From Cyclobacterium salsum (GTDB lineage: Bacteria; Bacteroidota; Bacteroidia; Cytophagales; Cyclobacteriaceae): a DNA stretch of 64,000 nucleotides. The notes below the pieces were generated by a model. That model searched no databases and had not been told where the DNA came from. It was given only the letters and a program-made list of their open reading frames with translations. Below are positions 37,001-45,386 of the stretch, one piece after another. Positions within the stretch are counted from its first letter, which is position 1. Each line of letters begins with the position of its first letter. The position numbers and the translations under genes were made by a program. The stretch covers positions 310,001 to 374,000 of the forward strand of contig NZ_WNKG01000004.1 in the NCBI RefSeq assembly GCF_010119245.1. The letters run 5' to 3'.

Positions 37001-38377
37001 AAAGCCATGGGAAAAAAACAAAAGGATGTACTGGACAAGATGAAACCCAAATTCATCGACCAGGCGGCTTCCAAAGGGCACGATTCCAAAAAGCTTGAAA
37101 AAATATGGAAAGATTGGGAAGCTTTTGCTTCCTACGCGTTTAACAAATCGCACTCTACCTGTTATGCCTGGATAGCTTACCAAACGGCCTACTTGAAGGC
37201 CCACTATCCGGCCGAATACATGGCTTCGGTACTGAGTAATAACATGAATGACATCACTCAGGTAACCTTCTTTATGGAGGAGTGCAAGCGAATGGGCATA
37301 CAGGTATTAGGGCCGGATGTAAACGAATCCAAAAGTGACTTTACGGTAAATATGGAAGGGCAGGTACGCTTCGGCATGGCCGCGATCAAAGGAACCGGAA
37401 ATGCAGCAGTGCAGGCCATCATCGAAGAACGGGAAGCCTCGGGGCTCTACAAAAATATTTTTGATTTTACCAAACGGGTCAACCTTCGGGCGGTAAATAA
37501 AAAAACCATGGAAGTGCTGGCCATGGCCGGTGGCTATGACTGCTTCAGCGAATTTCACCGCAGGCAATATCTGGAGGCTGCCGACGGAGAAGCCAGCCTG
37601 CTTGAAAAAGCCGTAAAATACGCCCAAAAGGTAATCCAGGAAGAGGAAAGTTCTCAGGTGTCGTTGTTTGGCGGAGGAAATGGAACCGATATTCCACTCC
37701 CCACCATTCCTCCACTGGAGCCCTTTAGCCAGTTGCAGCAGCTCAATATCGAAAAAGAAGTCGTGGGGCTGTACATTTCCGGCCATCCGCTGGATCAGTT
37801 CAAGGTAGAAATAGAAGCTTTTACCAATACCAGTTTACCGGAATTAACGGATCTCTCCCAGGTAAAAAACAAAGGCGAAATAAAATTGGCAGGGGCTGTC
37901 ACTTCCTTTGCTCACCGTACTACCAAGAACGGAAAACCATTTGGAACACTCAGCCTGGAGGATTATCAGGGGGCACACACCTTCTTCCTTTTTGGAGAAG
38001 ATTACGTGAAATTTAAACAGTATTTCATGACCGGATGGTTTTTATACCTTTCCGGCAGTGTACACCCTAATAAATACAAACCGGGAGAATATGAGTTTAA
38101 GATCAATCAGATGACCTTATTAAATGAAATCCGAGGCCGCATGATCAAAGGAGTCCGGGTGCATATAGACCTGGATGACCTTAGCCTGGACTTGATGGAA
38201 AAACTCGAAGAGATCAGCAAAAAGTACCAGGGGGAGGCAAAACTCTACATCAATATCATTGACAATAAAGAAAATATAACGCTGGACCTCATGTCGTCCC
38301 GGTATAAGATAGACCCATCCAATGATTTAATCCAGGCCCTGGAAAAGCTTCCGGAGGTGGCCTATAAAATCATTTAA
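34091..38377 (+). CDS. dnaE: DNA polymerase III alpha subunit with fused N-terminal 3'-5' exonuclease
   Basis: 1428 residues against about 1160 in E. coli. Residues 1-190 are a DnaQ-type DEDDh exonuclease: D6 and E8 in FDTETTG, D105 in HNIGFD, H169 and D174 in AHDAAYDVD. After a linker, the PHP domain starts near 246 (HLHVHTQFS, MTDHGNMMG). The C-family polymerase follows, with GRGSAAGSAVAF and the catalytic DIDIDFDDE near 655, NKSHSTCYAWIAYQTAYLKAHYPAEYMAS near 1020, and a C-terminal OB fold (LAGAVTSFAHRTTKNGKPFGTLSLED in segments). So proofreading and polymerase activities are on one chain, an arrangement unlike PolC, where the exonuclease is inserted in the PHP domain. It is the replicative polymerase. 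Confidence 0.93.
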   Translation: MYLIFDTETTGLPRDYNAPISDLANWPRLVQLAWQLHDEKGGLVSQQNFIVKPEGFTIPYNAEKIHGISTQRALKDGHELEQVLEAFEKDLEKCRFLVGHNIGFDINVVGAEMLRAKRPGNLLEKESLDTKDLSTDFCAIPGGKGGKYKWPTLLELHTKLFGQGFGDAHDAAYDVDATAKCFFGLIKERVLPPAEGFSLEEVLYEAPDLDEANFAAAKDDEKTAAKKVLKAADGADISDLEGVPFSHLHVHTQFSILQATSEIPVAIQRAKQLGMPALAMTDHGNMMGAFHFVREAYNQGITPIIGCEFNLCRDRKNKTNKDDGFQTVLLAKNKKGYHNLAKLSSYANIEGFYYLPRIDRELLVEYKEDIIATTGGLWGEIPYLILNVGETQAEEAFVWWLDQFGEDFYIELNRHGIPEEEKVNEVLLQWAAKYQVPYFAANNSYYNTKTDAKAHDILLCVKDGELVAKPKKYVGKRGREYRYGFPNEEFYLKSPEEMKKLFADLPEAIACTNEIVKKIEPFQLAREVLLPKFDIPEEFIAPQDKVDGGNRGENAYLRHLTYEGAKKRYKTLSDEIKERLDFELETIERTGYPGYFLIVQDFTRAARDMGVSVGPGRGSAAGSAVAFCVGITNVDPIAYDLLFERFLNPDRVSLPDIDIDFDDEGRQRVIDYVIEKYGANQVAQIITYGTMAAKSAIRDTARVLDLPLSEADRLAKLVPDIKLKSLFELANDRPRLSAKLKNNNENLDKALELIRISKGNDDSAKTVNQAKVLEGSVRNTGIHACGVIITPDDITNFVPVALAKDSDMVCTQFDNSVVENAGLLKMDFLGLKTLTLIKDAVRIIQERHGIQLDPENFPIDDQKTYELFQRGETVGIFQYESAGMQKYMRELKPTVFADLIAMNALYRPGPLEYIPSFIKRKHGTEAISYDLEDMKEFLEETYGITVYQEQVMLLSQKLAGFTKGEADVLRKAMGKKQKDVLDKMKPKFIDQAASKGHDSKKLEKIWKDWEAFASYAFNKSHSTCYAWIAYQTAYLKAHYPAEYMASVLSNNMNDITQVTFFMEECKRMGIQVLGPDVNESKSDFTVNMEGQVRFGMAAIKGTGNAAVQAIIEEREASGLYKNIFDFTKRVNLRAVNKKTMEVLAMAGGYDCFSEFHRRQYLEAADGEASLLEKAVKYAQKVIQEEESSQVSLFGGGNGTDIPLPTIPPLEPFSQLQQLNIEKEVVGLYISGHPLDQFKVEIEAFTNTSLPELTDLSQVKNKGEIKLAGAVTSFAHRTTKNGKPFGTLSLEDYQGAHTFFLFGEDYVKFKQYFMTGWFLYLSGSVHPNKYKPGEYEFKINQMTLLNEIRGRMIKGVRVHIDLDDLSLDLMEKLEEISKKYQGEAKLYINIIDNKENITLDLMSSRYKIDPSNDLIQALEKLPEVAYKII

Positions 38378-38400
38378 GTAGGGTCGGCGGAAAATATGGA

Positions 38401-38423
38401 CATCTGATGGAACTAATCAGATG
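38401..38423. promoter_or_regulatory. Inverted repeat between dnaE and trxA
   Basis: CATCTGAT-GGAACTA-ATCAGATG is a perfect 8-bp inverted repeat 24 nt after the dnaE stop and 47 nt before trxA. A third partial copy (AATCTGATT) follows. With no T-run it could be a weak terminator, an attenuator-like leader structure or an operator for trxA. Confidence 0.45.
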
Positions 38424-38469
38424 ATAATCTGATTAAGATATATATTTTCAAAATTTTAATTACAATAAG

Positions 38470-38790
38470 ATGGCAAAAGCAATTGAAGTTACAGATACCA
38501 ACTTTGAAGAAATCATCAATTCAGAACATCCGGTTTTGGTAGACTTTTGGGCAGAATGGTGTGGACCGTGTAAAATGATCGGTCCGATAGTAGAAGAACT
38601 GGCAGGAGATTACGAAGGAAAGGCCACCATTGCTAAAATGGATGTAGATGCCAATCCAGGTGTTCCTTCGCAATTTGGCATCAGAAGCATCCCAACCTTG
38701 CTAATATTTAAAGAAGGTAAAGTAGTAGATAAAGTTATCGGTGCCGTTCCTAAATCGGTACTCGCAGATAAATTAGAAGCACAGATATAA
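38470..38790 (+). CDS. trxA: Thioredoxin
   Basis: 106 residues, the standard length. WCGPC active site at 30-34 in DFWAEWCGPCKMI, the buried Asp in VDFWAE, and the cis-proline in SIPTLLIFKEG. It reduces disulfides in cytoplasmic proteins with electrons from thioredoxin reductase (not in the window). It sits 92 nt after dnaE, with its own leader, and is followed by a strong terminator. Confidence 0.96.
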   Translation: MAKAIEVTDTNFEEIINSEHPVLVDFWAEWCGPCKMIGPIVEELAGDYEGKATIAKMDVDANPGVPSQFGIRSIPTLLIFKEGKVVDKVIGAVPKSVLADKLEAQI

Positions 38791-38817
38791 TATTCTTACA
38801 TCATTTACGGAATGAAG

Positions 38818-38849
38818 AAGGGCCTTTTCTCGAAAAAGGCCCTTTTTTT
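38818..38849. terminator. Terminator between trxA and the WecE-like gene
   Basis: An 11-bp stem AAGGGCCTTTT / AAAAGGCCCTT around a short loop, followed by a T-run to 38849. It stops trxA transcription. The A-rich left side also gives a T-run on the minus strand, so it may work for the convergent aminotransferase gene. Confidence 0.88.
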
Positions 38850-38867
38850 GGCTGCTTTACCGGTCAT

Positions 38868-39995
38868 TCAGGAAATCAATTCTTTTTCCAATTGGTTGAC
38901 ATCGAGATCGGCAAAAACAGGTAACCGGAGCAATCTTTCCTGGTATTTTTCCGCCTGTACCAGGGGCTTTCCCTGGTACTTATCCCTAAAATAGGGACTC
39001 AGATGCAGGCATCGGTAATGAAACACCGAAAGGATCCCTTTGGATTTTAAATACGCTATCAAGTCCTCCCGGTCCCGGGGCTGATCCATCAACAAGTAAA
39101 AGGTATTGAAATTTTGCCTGGCAAAGGTGGGGATCTTAGGCAATTGGCTGGAAAACGAAGGTAAAACTTCCCTAAGATGCGATTGATACCAATACCATAC
39201 CGCTGCTCTTTTTTTCTGAATGGCAGGCAGGTTTTCCAACTGCGCCCAAAGCCAGGCAGCAGCGATTTCCGAGGGGCCGAAAGCGGAGCCTAATCGTACC
39301 CACTCGTACGAGGAGCGATTTCCCTTGTCAAAATCAGAACGATTGGTCCCCCGGTTCCACACCCAATCTGCCTCCTGGAAAAACGATGGGTTATTGACCA
39401 CCAACAGCCCACCTTCTCCGCAACTGATATTTTTCGTTTCGTGAAAAGAAAAGGTCGCAAAATCTCCCATACTACCCAGCGGACGGGCATCACCCTCCTT
39501 TGACATGTAATACCCATCCAACGCCGCTGCCGCATCTTCAATCAAAAACAAGTCATACCTGTTGCACAAATCAAGGATCGGCTCCATATTACATGCTACC
39601 CCACCATAATGGACCAGTACGATTGCGCGGGTTCGGCTGTTGATAAGCCTTTCGATTTTGGTCTCATCAATGCCCGGATAATCGGGTCGGCTATCGGCAA
39701 ATACCAGCTGGCATCCACGGAGTGCGAAAGCATTGGCGGTACTTACGTACGCATAGCTTGGCAAAATCACCTCGTCCTCAGGTCCAAGGTTTAGCAGCAA
39801 GGCTGCCATTTCGAGTGCCTGTGTACAGGAATGTGTCAGAAAGGTTTTCCTGAATCCAAATGTGCTCTCAAAAAATTGTTGGCATTTATAAGTGTATTTC
39901 CCATTCGAGGATAACCTGCCTTGTGCCAGTGCATCCTGGACGTATACCCATTCGTTACCGGTTACATAGGGCTGATTAAACGGGATCGAATACAT
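38868..39995 (-). CDS. DegT/DnrJ/EryC1 sugar aminotransferase, WecE-like
   Basis: 375 residues. DegT-family sugar aminotransferase: IPFNQPYVTGNEWVYV start, EVILPSYAYVSTANAF, EDAAAALDG (153-161, Asp contacting PLP), FSFHETKNISCGEGG with K188 as Schiff-base lysine, and WNRGTNRSDFDKG with YEWVRLGSAFGPSE. The last phrases are typical of WecE/RffA, which makes dTDP-4-amino-4,6-dideoxygalactose from the 4-keto sugar. No nucleotide-sugar genes are beside it, so the product's use (O-antigen, exopolysaccharide, glycoprotein) is unknown. The gene starts 4 nt after the DUF502 gene, giving an odd pairing likely co-transcribed. Confidence 0.87.
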   Translation of the reverse strand: MYSIPFNQPYVTGNEWVYVQDALAQGRLSSNGKYTYKCQQFFESTFGFRKTFLTHSCTQALEMAALLLNLGPEDEVILPSYAYVSTANAFALRGCQLVFADSRPDYPGIDETKIERLINSRTRAIVLVHYGGVACNMEPILDLCNRYDLFLIEDAAAALDGYYMSKEGDARPLGSMGDFATFSFHETKNISCGEGGLLVVNNPSFFQEADWVWNRGTNRSDFDKGNRSSYEWVRLGSAFGPSEIAAAWLWAQLENLPAIQKKRAAVWYWYQSHLREVLPSFSSQLPKIPTFARQNFNTFYLLMDQPRDREDLIAYLKSKGILSVFHYRCLHLSPYFRDKYQGKPLVQAEKYQERLLRLPVFADLDVNQLEKELIS

Positions 39996-39998
39996 ATA

Positions 39999-40625
39999 TC
40001 AAAGTCCCTTGGAAGATAACCCCGGCTCCTGACCATGCTGATCCTTCGCTTTGTTCGGGTTTTTGTAGTAATTCAACTGAGAGACCCCTCCCGATACAAT
40101 AAACTTCATGATTTCGGTACTGTTTACATTTTTCAAGCGCGTCACGTTCGCTCTGGGAACCAGAAACAGGTTTCCACTGAAATTATAGGAATGAGGAAAG
40201 TATACAGCTACCAAATCTTCCTCCCCAAGAACGTTGAGGTCATCCTGAGTCATGAAACCCAGGCGAGAGGTATTTTCAGACAATTTTACGATGATCGGAG
40301 TATTGAATTTTTTCTTATCTCCCACAAAAGCGGACATCAGGTCTTTGATACTGGTATAAAGGATATTCACCAAGGGAATTTTAAAGACGATTTTTTCCAG
40401 CTCTTCAAAAATAGACTTGGTGATAAAAATACTTGTCAGGTACCCTACCAGCGTTATGAAGACCAACATGACAAGGATTCCCAATCCTGGAATGTTTACC
40501 GGGATAATGTTATCGAGAAATTGAACCGTAAGTATGATAATGTATCCCGTCAGAAAAAAGGGTACGACAAAAAGCAATCCTCGCAGAAAGTAGCCTAAAA
40601 TTCGCTTTGATGTAAAATCTGCCAT
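39999..40625 (-). CDS. DUF502 family inner-membrane protein
   Basis: 208 residues. Two N-terminal membrane helices (about 8-32, GYFLRGLLFVVPFFLTGYIIIL, and 47-70, GLGILVMLVFITLVGYLTSIF), then KIPLVNILYTSIKDLMSAFVG and a cytoplasmic beta-rich part (RLGFMTQDDL, VYFPHSYNFSGNLFLVP). The order and the PLVNxLYxxIKD motif define DUF502. No biochemical role is known. It is 4 nt upstream of the WecE-like gene and begins about 32 nt from the nqr terminator. Confidence 0.85.
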   Translation of the reverse strand: MADFTSKRILGYFLRGLLFVVPFFLTGYIIILTVQFLDNIIPVNIPGLGILVMLVFITLVGYLTSIFITKSIFEELEKIVFKIPLVNILYTSIKDLMSAFVGDKKKFNTPIIVKLSENTSRLGFMTQDDLNVLGEEDLVAVYFPHSYNFSGNLFLVPRANVTRLKNVNSTEIMKFIVSGGVSQLNYYKNPNKAKDQHGQEPGLSSKGL

Positions 40626-40656
40626 GGCGGTTGTTAGTTAAAAGTAGTAAAGAAAG

Positions 40657-40697
40657 AAAAAAACCCTGCTCTCAAAAAAAGTGAACAGGGTTTTACA
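40657..40697 (-). terminator. Terminator of the nqr operon
   Basis: Stem AAAACCCTG / CAGGGTTTT (minus strand) around a 17-nt loop, followed on the minus strand by a run of seven T (plus-strand A at 40657-40663). It lies 33 nt after nqrE, so the operon ends there. Confidence 0.85.
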
Positions 40698-40729
40698 ATT
40701 TGTACCAAATAGAGTCTGTATACGGAATA

Positions 40730-41341
40730 TTACAAATCTATTCCCATGAAGGACATGAAGGCGATCCCCATAAGCCCGGTGATCAGCATGGTAATACCGA
40801 GACCTTTCAAACCGTTAGGGACGTTTGAATACTTCAATTTTTCCCGAATGGCAGCTAACGCCACAATGGCAAGAAAGAATCCCGTTCCGGAACCAAATCC
40901 ATAAACCGTAGCCTCTGCCAGGGTATAGTCCCTTTGCGCCATAAAAAGCGACCCTCCCAAGATGGCACAGTTTACCGCAATCAAAGGAAGAAAAATACCC
41001 AGTGCACCATAAAGTGCCGGCGCGAACTTCTCAACGACCATTTCCACCAATTGAACCATGGCGGCGATGATGGCGATAAACATGATAAACCGTAGAAAGG
41101 TAAGGTCGATCGTGGCAAACGATGCTCCCAAAAAGGACAATGCACCTTCTTTCAATATAAATTCATTCAAAAGCCAATTGAGCGGCACGGTAATCGTCAA
41201 AACGAAAATTACAGCAGCACCAAGGCCCAGAGCCGTGCTCACTTTTTTGGACACCGCCAAAAACGAACACATCCCCAGGAAATAGGCAAAAACCATGTTG
41301 TCAATAAAAATTGACCGTATTGCTAAGTTAAATAATTCCAT
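40730..41341 (-). CDS. nqrE: Na+-translocating NADH:quinone reductase subunit E
   Basis: 203 residues with six membrane helices, usual NqrE size. [30 protein letters not shown] near the start and [16 protein letters not shown] with [27 protein letters not shown] later are NqrE marks; cysteines in the mid-membrane half-helices hold the intramembrane iron centre shared with NqrD. Last gene of the operon here: nqrF does not follow but a terminator does. Start is 13 nt after nqrD. Confidence 0.95.
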   Translation of the reverse strand: MELFNLAIRSIFIDNMVFAYFLGMCSFLAVSKKVSTALGLGAAVIFVLTITVPLNWLLNEFILKEGALSFLGASFATIDLTFLRFIMFIAIIAAMVQLVEMVVEKFAPALYGALGIFLPLIAVNCAILGGSLFMAQRDYTLAEATVYGFGSGTGFFLAIVALAAIREKLKYSNVPNGLKGLGITMLITGLMGIAFMSFMGIDL

Positions 41342-41353
41342 TCCTTCTAACTT

Positions 41354-42037
41354 TTAATGTTCCACATAACCAGTCTTGGTGCGCTGCACCCAAATCAGCA
41401 GGCCTAGAATAATAAAGGCCCCTACCGGAGATACCATTAAGCCATTGGTAGCCAACTGGAAGTCGGAACCAAAAAGGCTGGATATTCCATCGAAAATAGG
41501 AATGCCAAATAGCGAACCTGATCCCCATAATTCCCTGAAAAAGGCCACTGTCAGAATAATCCACGAGTATCCCAACGCACTTCCAAATCCGTCCAGTATC
41601 GAATCGTATGGTTTATTACCAAGCGCAAAGGCTTCCAGGCGTCCCATCACAATACAGTTGGTGATAATCAAGCCTACAAAAACGGACAATTCCTTATACA
41701 TATCGTAAGCGAAGGCCTGCAATACTTCATTTACCAGGGTAACCAAAGAGGCTACCACTGCCAACTGTACGATGATTCTCACCCTGGTTGGGATTTTATT
41801 CCTTAACAGGGATATCGACAAATTGGCCATTACCATGACAAAAATCACTGATAATGCCATGACCAAGGTAGGCTGCATCTGGGTGGTAACCGCTAGCGCA
41901 GAACAAATACCCAACACCTGAATGGTTATGGGATTGTCATCTACCAAAGGGTCGGTCATTAGCTTCTTCCTTCTTTTCGAAAGAAGCGCTTCTGACTCTT
42001 TTAAAGCTATTTCTTTTTCAGCAGTGTCTGTACTCAT
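41354..42037 (-). CDS. nqrD: Na+-translocating NADH:quinone reductase subunit D
   Basis: 227 residues. An extra charged N-terminal tail (about 1-25) is followed by six membrane helices. DPLVDDNPITIQVLGICSALAVT carries the first conserved cysteine and FVGLIITNCIVMGRLEAFA the second, which with NqrE form the membrane Fe-S centre. Integral inner-membrane subunit that passes electrons between NqrF, NqrC and NqrB. Sits 26 nt after nqrC and 12 nt before nqrE. Confidence 0.95.
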   Translation of the reverse strand: MSTDTAEKEIALKESEALLSKRRKKLMTDPLVDDNPITIQVLGICSALAVTTQMQPTLVMALSVIFVMVMANLSISLLRNKIPTRVRIIVQLAVVASLVTLVNEVLQAFAYDMYKELSVFVGLIITNCIVMGRLEAFALGNKPYDSILDGFGSALGYSWIILTVAFFRELWGSGSLFGIPIFDGISSLFGSDFQLATNGLMVSPVGAFIILGLLIWVQRTKTGYVEH

Positions 42038-42063
42038 ATCGTTGTTCTATTGAAACGTTCAAA

Positions 42064-42831
42064 TTAATTGGATGCCATTCTGGAAGAACCTTCTTTATTC
42101 TTTTCCATGTAAGCCTTGTAATGCTCCAGATAGCTTTTCAACATTCTATTTACCCCGTCGGCCGTAATGGTAGCTCCTGACAAGCCATCCACTTTATGCG
42201 GATCTCCGGAGTAGTCTTTACCTTCTCCTTTTTGCATCACTACCGATACCAATTCGCCACTTTCATCGTATATGGACTTTTCTTTGTATCGCTCCTGAAC
42301 ATCAGTGGAGGTTATTCTAGCACCTAGTCCCGGGGTTTCCCCGGCATGAGAAAAGGTAATCCCCTCAATTGTCTCCATATCCGTTTGTAAGGCCAGGTAT
42401 CCCCAAATATTGTCCCACAGCCCGTTTCCATATACAGGAAAGATATAAGAGGCAACAGCATCTTCGTTTCCTTCTTCCTGGAAAATAAATACAGGATATA
42501 ACCTGTCTTCCGGTGCCTTCTTATAGTTTTTTCCCACATCGATGGTTTCGGCAGTTACCTGCGCTCCATCCTGCTCTTCTACCTCTTCTCCTTCTATATT
42601 CACCACCTTCGAAGAAATTCGATTCTGGTAAAAGGTATTGATTTCCTCAGGCTCCATGGCATCAATTTCATCGGCCGCGATCACGGCACCTAAAATTTGC
42701 TTTTTGGTGTCTAGTTCCTCAGCCTTTTTCTGTATGGGCTTCAATACCTCAGCGGTTCCGGAAAGCAATAATCCCAAAACTACGGTCAGGATTATTGAAA
42801 ATGTGATGATGTAAGCGTTAGACTGTTGCAC
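42064..42831 (-). CDS. nqrC: Na+-translocating NADH:quinone reductase subunit C
   Basis: 255 residues. One N-terminal membrane helix (about 7-27) and a periplasmic FMN-binding domain. DGLSGATIT at about 215-223 is the flavinylation site, with T221 as the threonine that takes covalent FMN by phosphoester link. GYLALQTDMETIEGITFSHAGETPGLG in segments is the usual middle motif. The ApbE-type flavin transferase needed is not in the window. Overlaps nqrB by 14 nt. Confidence 0.95.
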   Translation of the reverse strand: MQQSNAYIITFSIILTVVLGLLLSGTAEVLKPIQKKAEELDTKKQILGAVIAADEIDAMEPEEINTFYQNRISSKVVNIEGEEVEEQDGAQVTAETIDVGKNYKKAPEDRLYPVFIFQEEGNEDAVASYIFPVYGNGLWDNIWGYLALQTDMETIEGITFSHAGETPGLGARITSTDVQERYKEKSIYDESGELVSVVMQKGEGKDYSGDPHKVDGLSGATITADGVNRMLKSYLEHYKAYMEKNKEGSSRMASN

Positions 42832-44020
42832 GTTGTAACCTCCTTTTCTTGTTAGCTTTTACTACATAATGATCGATCAGCGGGGCGAATACGTTCATAA
42901 ACAACACCGCAAGCATGATTCCTTCCGGATAGGCAGGATTTGTCACCCTGATAATGATCGTAAGTACACCGATCAGTAAGCCATAAACCCACTTTCCGGA
43001 TTCCGTCTGAGCAGCCGAAACCGGATCTGTTGCCATAAATACAATTCCGAAGGCAATTCCTCCCATCACCAGGTGATAATGCGCCGGCATCGCCATGAAT
43101 TCGTTTACCGCCAACAATTGCATAATAGCAGCCATGATATAGGCGCCGCCAAACGCACTCAGCATTATCTTCCAACTAGCCACGCCGGTGAACAGTAGAA
43201 TCGCTGCCCCTAATAGGACCATTAATGTGGATGTTTCCCCAATGGAACCTGGAATAAATCCGAAAAACATGTTAGCAAAGCCAAACATATTATCCATGAT
43301 TGCCGAATTGTGACTGGCAAGATTAGAAGCGGCATCTACCCCTTCTTGGCCGGATTGATACGCAACGGAAAGGGCGGTAGCACCTGAAAATCCATCTACT
43401 GGTGTTTTATCACCCAGGTAGGTCCAAACCTGATCGCCTGAAATCTGGGCAGGATACGCAAAGTACAAAAAGGCCCTGGCTGTCATGGCCACGTTAAGAA
43501 TATTCATACCCGTTCCGCCGAAAACCTCTTTGGCAATCACTACTGCAAAAATGGTAGCGAGTGCGACCTGCCATAACGGTGTCGTAGCAGGAACCACCAG
43601 AGGAATCAACATTCCGGTCACCAAAAAACCTTCATTAATCGGGTGCTTCCGGACCACAGCAAAGGTAGCTTCCACCAACCCTCCGGCCGCATAGGCGACG
43701 ATAACGATCGGCAATACCAGCGTTAGTCCCAGTATAAACTTATCTCCAAAACTCGCCGCTTCACCTACTGCGAGGTAGTGCATATGGCCGGTATTGTAAA
43801 TACCGAATAACAAACAGGGAACCATGGCGATCACCACGGTGATCATCATCCGCTTCAAATCGATTGCGTCCTTCACCTGTGCCCCTCTGGGTGCTGTTGT
43901 GTGTTTGGGAGAAAACAGAAATGTTTCTCCAGCCTCATACAAGTAATAGAGGTTTTCTAATTTTCCTCCCTTTTGAAAAAGGGGCTTCTGCTTATCCAAC
44001 AGGTCACGTAAAAACTTCAT
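42818..44020 (-). CDS. nqrB: Na+-translocating NADH:quinone reductase subunit B
   Basis: 400 residues, ten membrane helices. Covalent FMN site DGFSGATALS near 209-218 (T215). Other conserved parts: KRMMITVVIAMVPCLLFGIYN, HPINEGFLVTGMLIPL, FGGTGMNILNVAMTARAFLYFAYP and GGIAFGIVFMATDPVSA. NqrB carries the Na+ pathway and binds riboflavin and the quinone-site helices. It starts 4 nt after nqrA and overlaps nqrC. Confidence 0.96.
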   Translation of the reverse strand: MKFLRDLLDKQKPLFQKGGKLENLYYLYEAGETFLFSPKHTTAPRGAQVKDAIDLKRMMITVVIAMVPCLLFGIYNTGHMHYLAVGEAASFGDKFILGLTLVLPIVIVAYAAGGLVEATFAVVRKHPINEGFLVTGMLIPLVVPATTPLWQVALATIFAVVIAKEVFGGTGMNILNVAMTARAFLYFAYPAQISGDQVWTYLGDKTPVDGFSGATALSVAYQSGQEGVDAASNLASHNSAIMDNMFGFANMFFGFIPGSIGETSTLMVLLGAAILLFTGVASWKIMLSAFGGAYIMAAIMQLLAVNEFMAMPAHYHLVMGGIAFGIVFMATDPVSAAQTESGKWVYGLLIGVLTIIIRVTNPAYPEGIMLAVLFMNVFAPLIDHYVVKANKKRRLQRATV

Positions 44021-44024
44021 ATGG

Positions 44025-45386
44025 TTAACTAAATTGAATGAGTTCTATACCTTTTCTAACTATTTCCTGCACCGGGTGTTTGGAAACATCCACAAATTCA
44101 CAAAGTGCCAGGTCCTCCTCGATTACCTCATAAATTCCCAACTCCTCCATTTCATCAAAATCTTCTGCCATGATAGCTTTTAGAAGGTATACCGGATAGA
44201 TATCCATTGGGGTCACACTTTCAAAAACACCTGTTTGGACGAAAGCTCGTTCTTCTCCTCTCACATTGGAATCCAGGGCATATTCCTTTTTTGGATGTAA
44301 AAAGGACAGCAGACCGAGCGCCTTGTGGTAGCTCAGTTTTTCCGTAGTAGGTTTCATCCACCCCAGAAATTCATAATAATCTCCTTCTGGAATGGTGGTC
44401 AGCTGGTGATCATAAAATCCAAGGTATCCATCCCGCTTAATTTTCTCGCCAGTCAACACGTTTCCCGACACCACCCGTACGTTATCCGAGTTCGTATTTC
44501 CAGCCACATAGCTATCCACACAGCTTCCAATATAGGTTTGGGCGTAAACAGGGGTCTTTATCTCGGACCCCGTTAATGCAATTAGCTTGGAGGCATCATA
44601 GTGACCATTCGTAAACAATTTCCCGATTTGGACTACCCCATAGGGGTTTAGGGTCCAAACCGTTTCGCCTTTATTGATGGGAGCAATGTGGTGAATTTGA
44701 ACCCCTACGTTTCCGGCAGGATGAGGGCCGGAAAAATAATTGGTTTCCACGCCCTGAATGCTCGCCATTTCGGATGATTTAGACTCACCGGAAAGTCCCA
44801 GAAAGACACTGCCCTTGGTAAGTTTCTTCAGCACGTTGATACCAGCCTGAAAGTAGTTGGCCTGACCTTTAAGGAGGAAATCATAATCCGGAGCCAATGG
44901 GTGGGTATCAAAACAGGAGATAAAAATATTCTTGGGTTCGTCCTCCGGATCAGCTACAACTCCGTAAGGGCGTTGAATAATTTGAGGCCATACTCCCGTA
45001 GCGGTCATGTGATCCACCAGTTTTTCCCTACTGGCCGCAGCAATATCGGCTTCGGTGAATCTTTCAAAATTCTCAAAATTGATTTCGCTGTCTGCCAGGA
45101 TTTTAATTTCCAGCAATTTTCTTTTTTCTCCTCGCTTGATTTCAACAATCTCCCCGGAAACAGGTGCTACGTATTGCACTTTTTCCAATTTCTTATCGAA
45201 TAAAATAGGAGAACCTGCCTTTACCGTATCACCTTCTCTGACGATGACCTTTGGCCGTCGCATTCCGATGAAGTCTGTAGGTTTGATGGCAAAGGTTTTG
45301 ACAGGCTGAAAATCACCGATCTTTTTTTCGGCTTTACCAACCAGGCGTATATCAAACCCTTTTTTAAGCTTGATTTGTTTTGACAT
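44025..45386 (-). CDS. nqrA: Na+-translocating NADH:quinone reductase subunit A
   Basis: 453 residues, the normal NqrA length. KLKKGFDIRLVGKAEK start, FIGMRRPKVIVREGDTVKAGSPILFDK (biotinyl-lipoyl-like fold) and GIQVHHIAPI-type/NVGVQIHHIAPINKGETVW segment, then NSDNVRVVSGNVLTGEK. Peripheral cytoplasmic subunit. First gene of the nqr operon; a -7-like box (TAGATTTG on the minus strand at 45427-45434) lies 41 nt upstream, without a clear -33. Confidence 0.95.
   Translation of the reverse strand: MSKQIKLKKGFDIRLVGKAEKKIGDFQPVKTFAIKPTDFIGMRRPKVIVREGDTVKAGSPILFDKKLEKVQYVAPVSGEIVEIKRGEKRKLLEIKILADSEINFENFERFTEADIAAASREKLVDHMTATGVWPQIIQRPYGVVADPEDEPKNIFISCFDTHPLAPDYDFLLKGQANYFQAGINVLKKLTKGSVFLGLSGESKSSEMASIQGVETNYFSGPHPAGNVGVQIHHIAPINKGETVWTLNPYGVVQIGKLFTNGHYDASKLIALTGSEIKTPVYAQTYIGSCVDSYVAGNTNSDNVRVVSGNVLTGEKIKRDGYLGFYDHQLTTIPEGDYYEFLGWMKPTTEKLSYHKALGLLSFLHPKKEYALDSNVRGEERAFVQTGVFESVTPMDIYPVYLLKAIMAEDFDEMEELGIYEVIEEDLALCEFVDVSKHPVQEIVRKGIELIQFS

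Noticed and set aside
39999-40598. A 187-codon plus-strand frame opposite the DUF502 gene.
   Set aside because: The minus-strand DUF502 protein has clear membrane helices and family motifs; the plus-strand frame is its antisense shadow.
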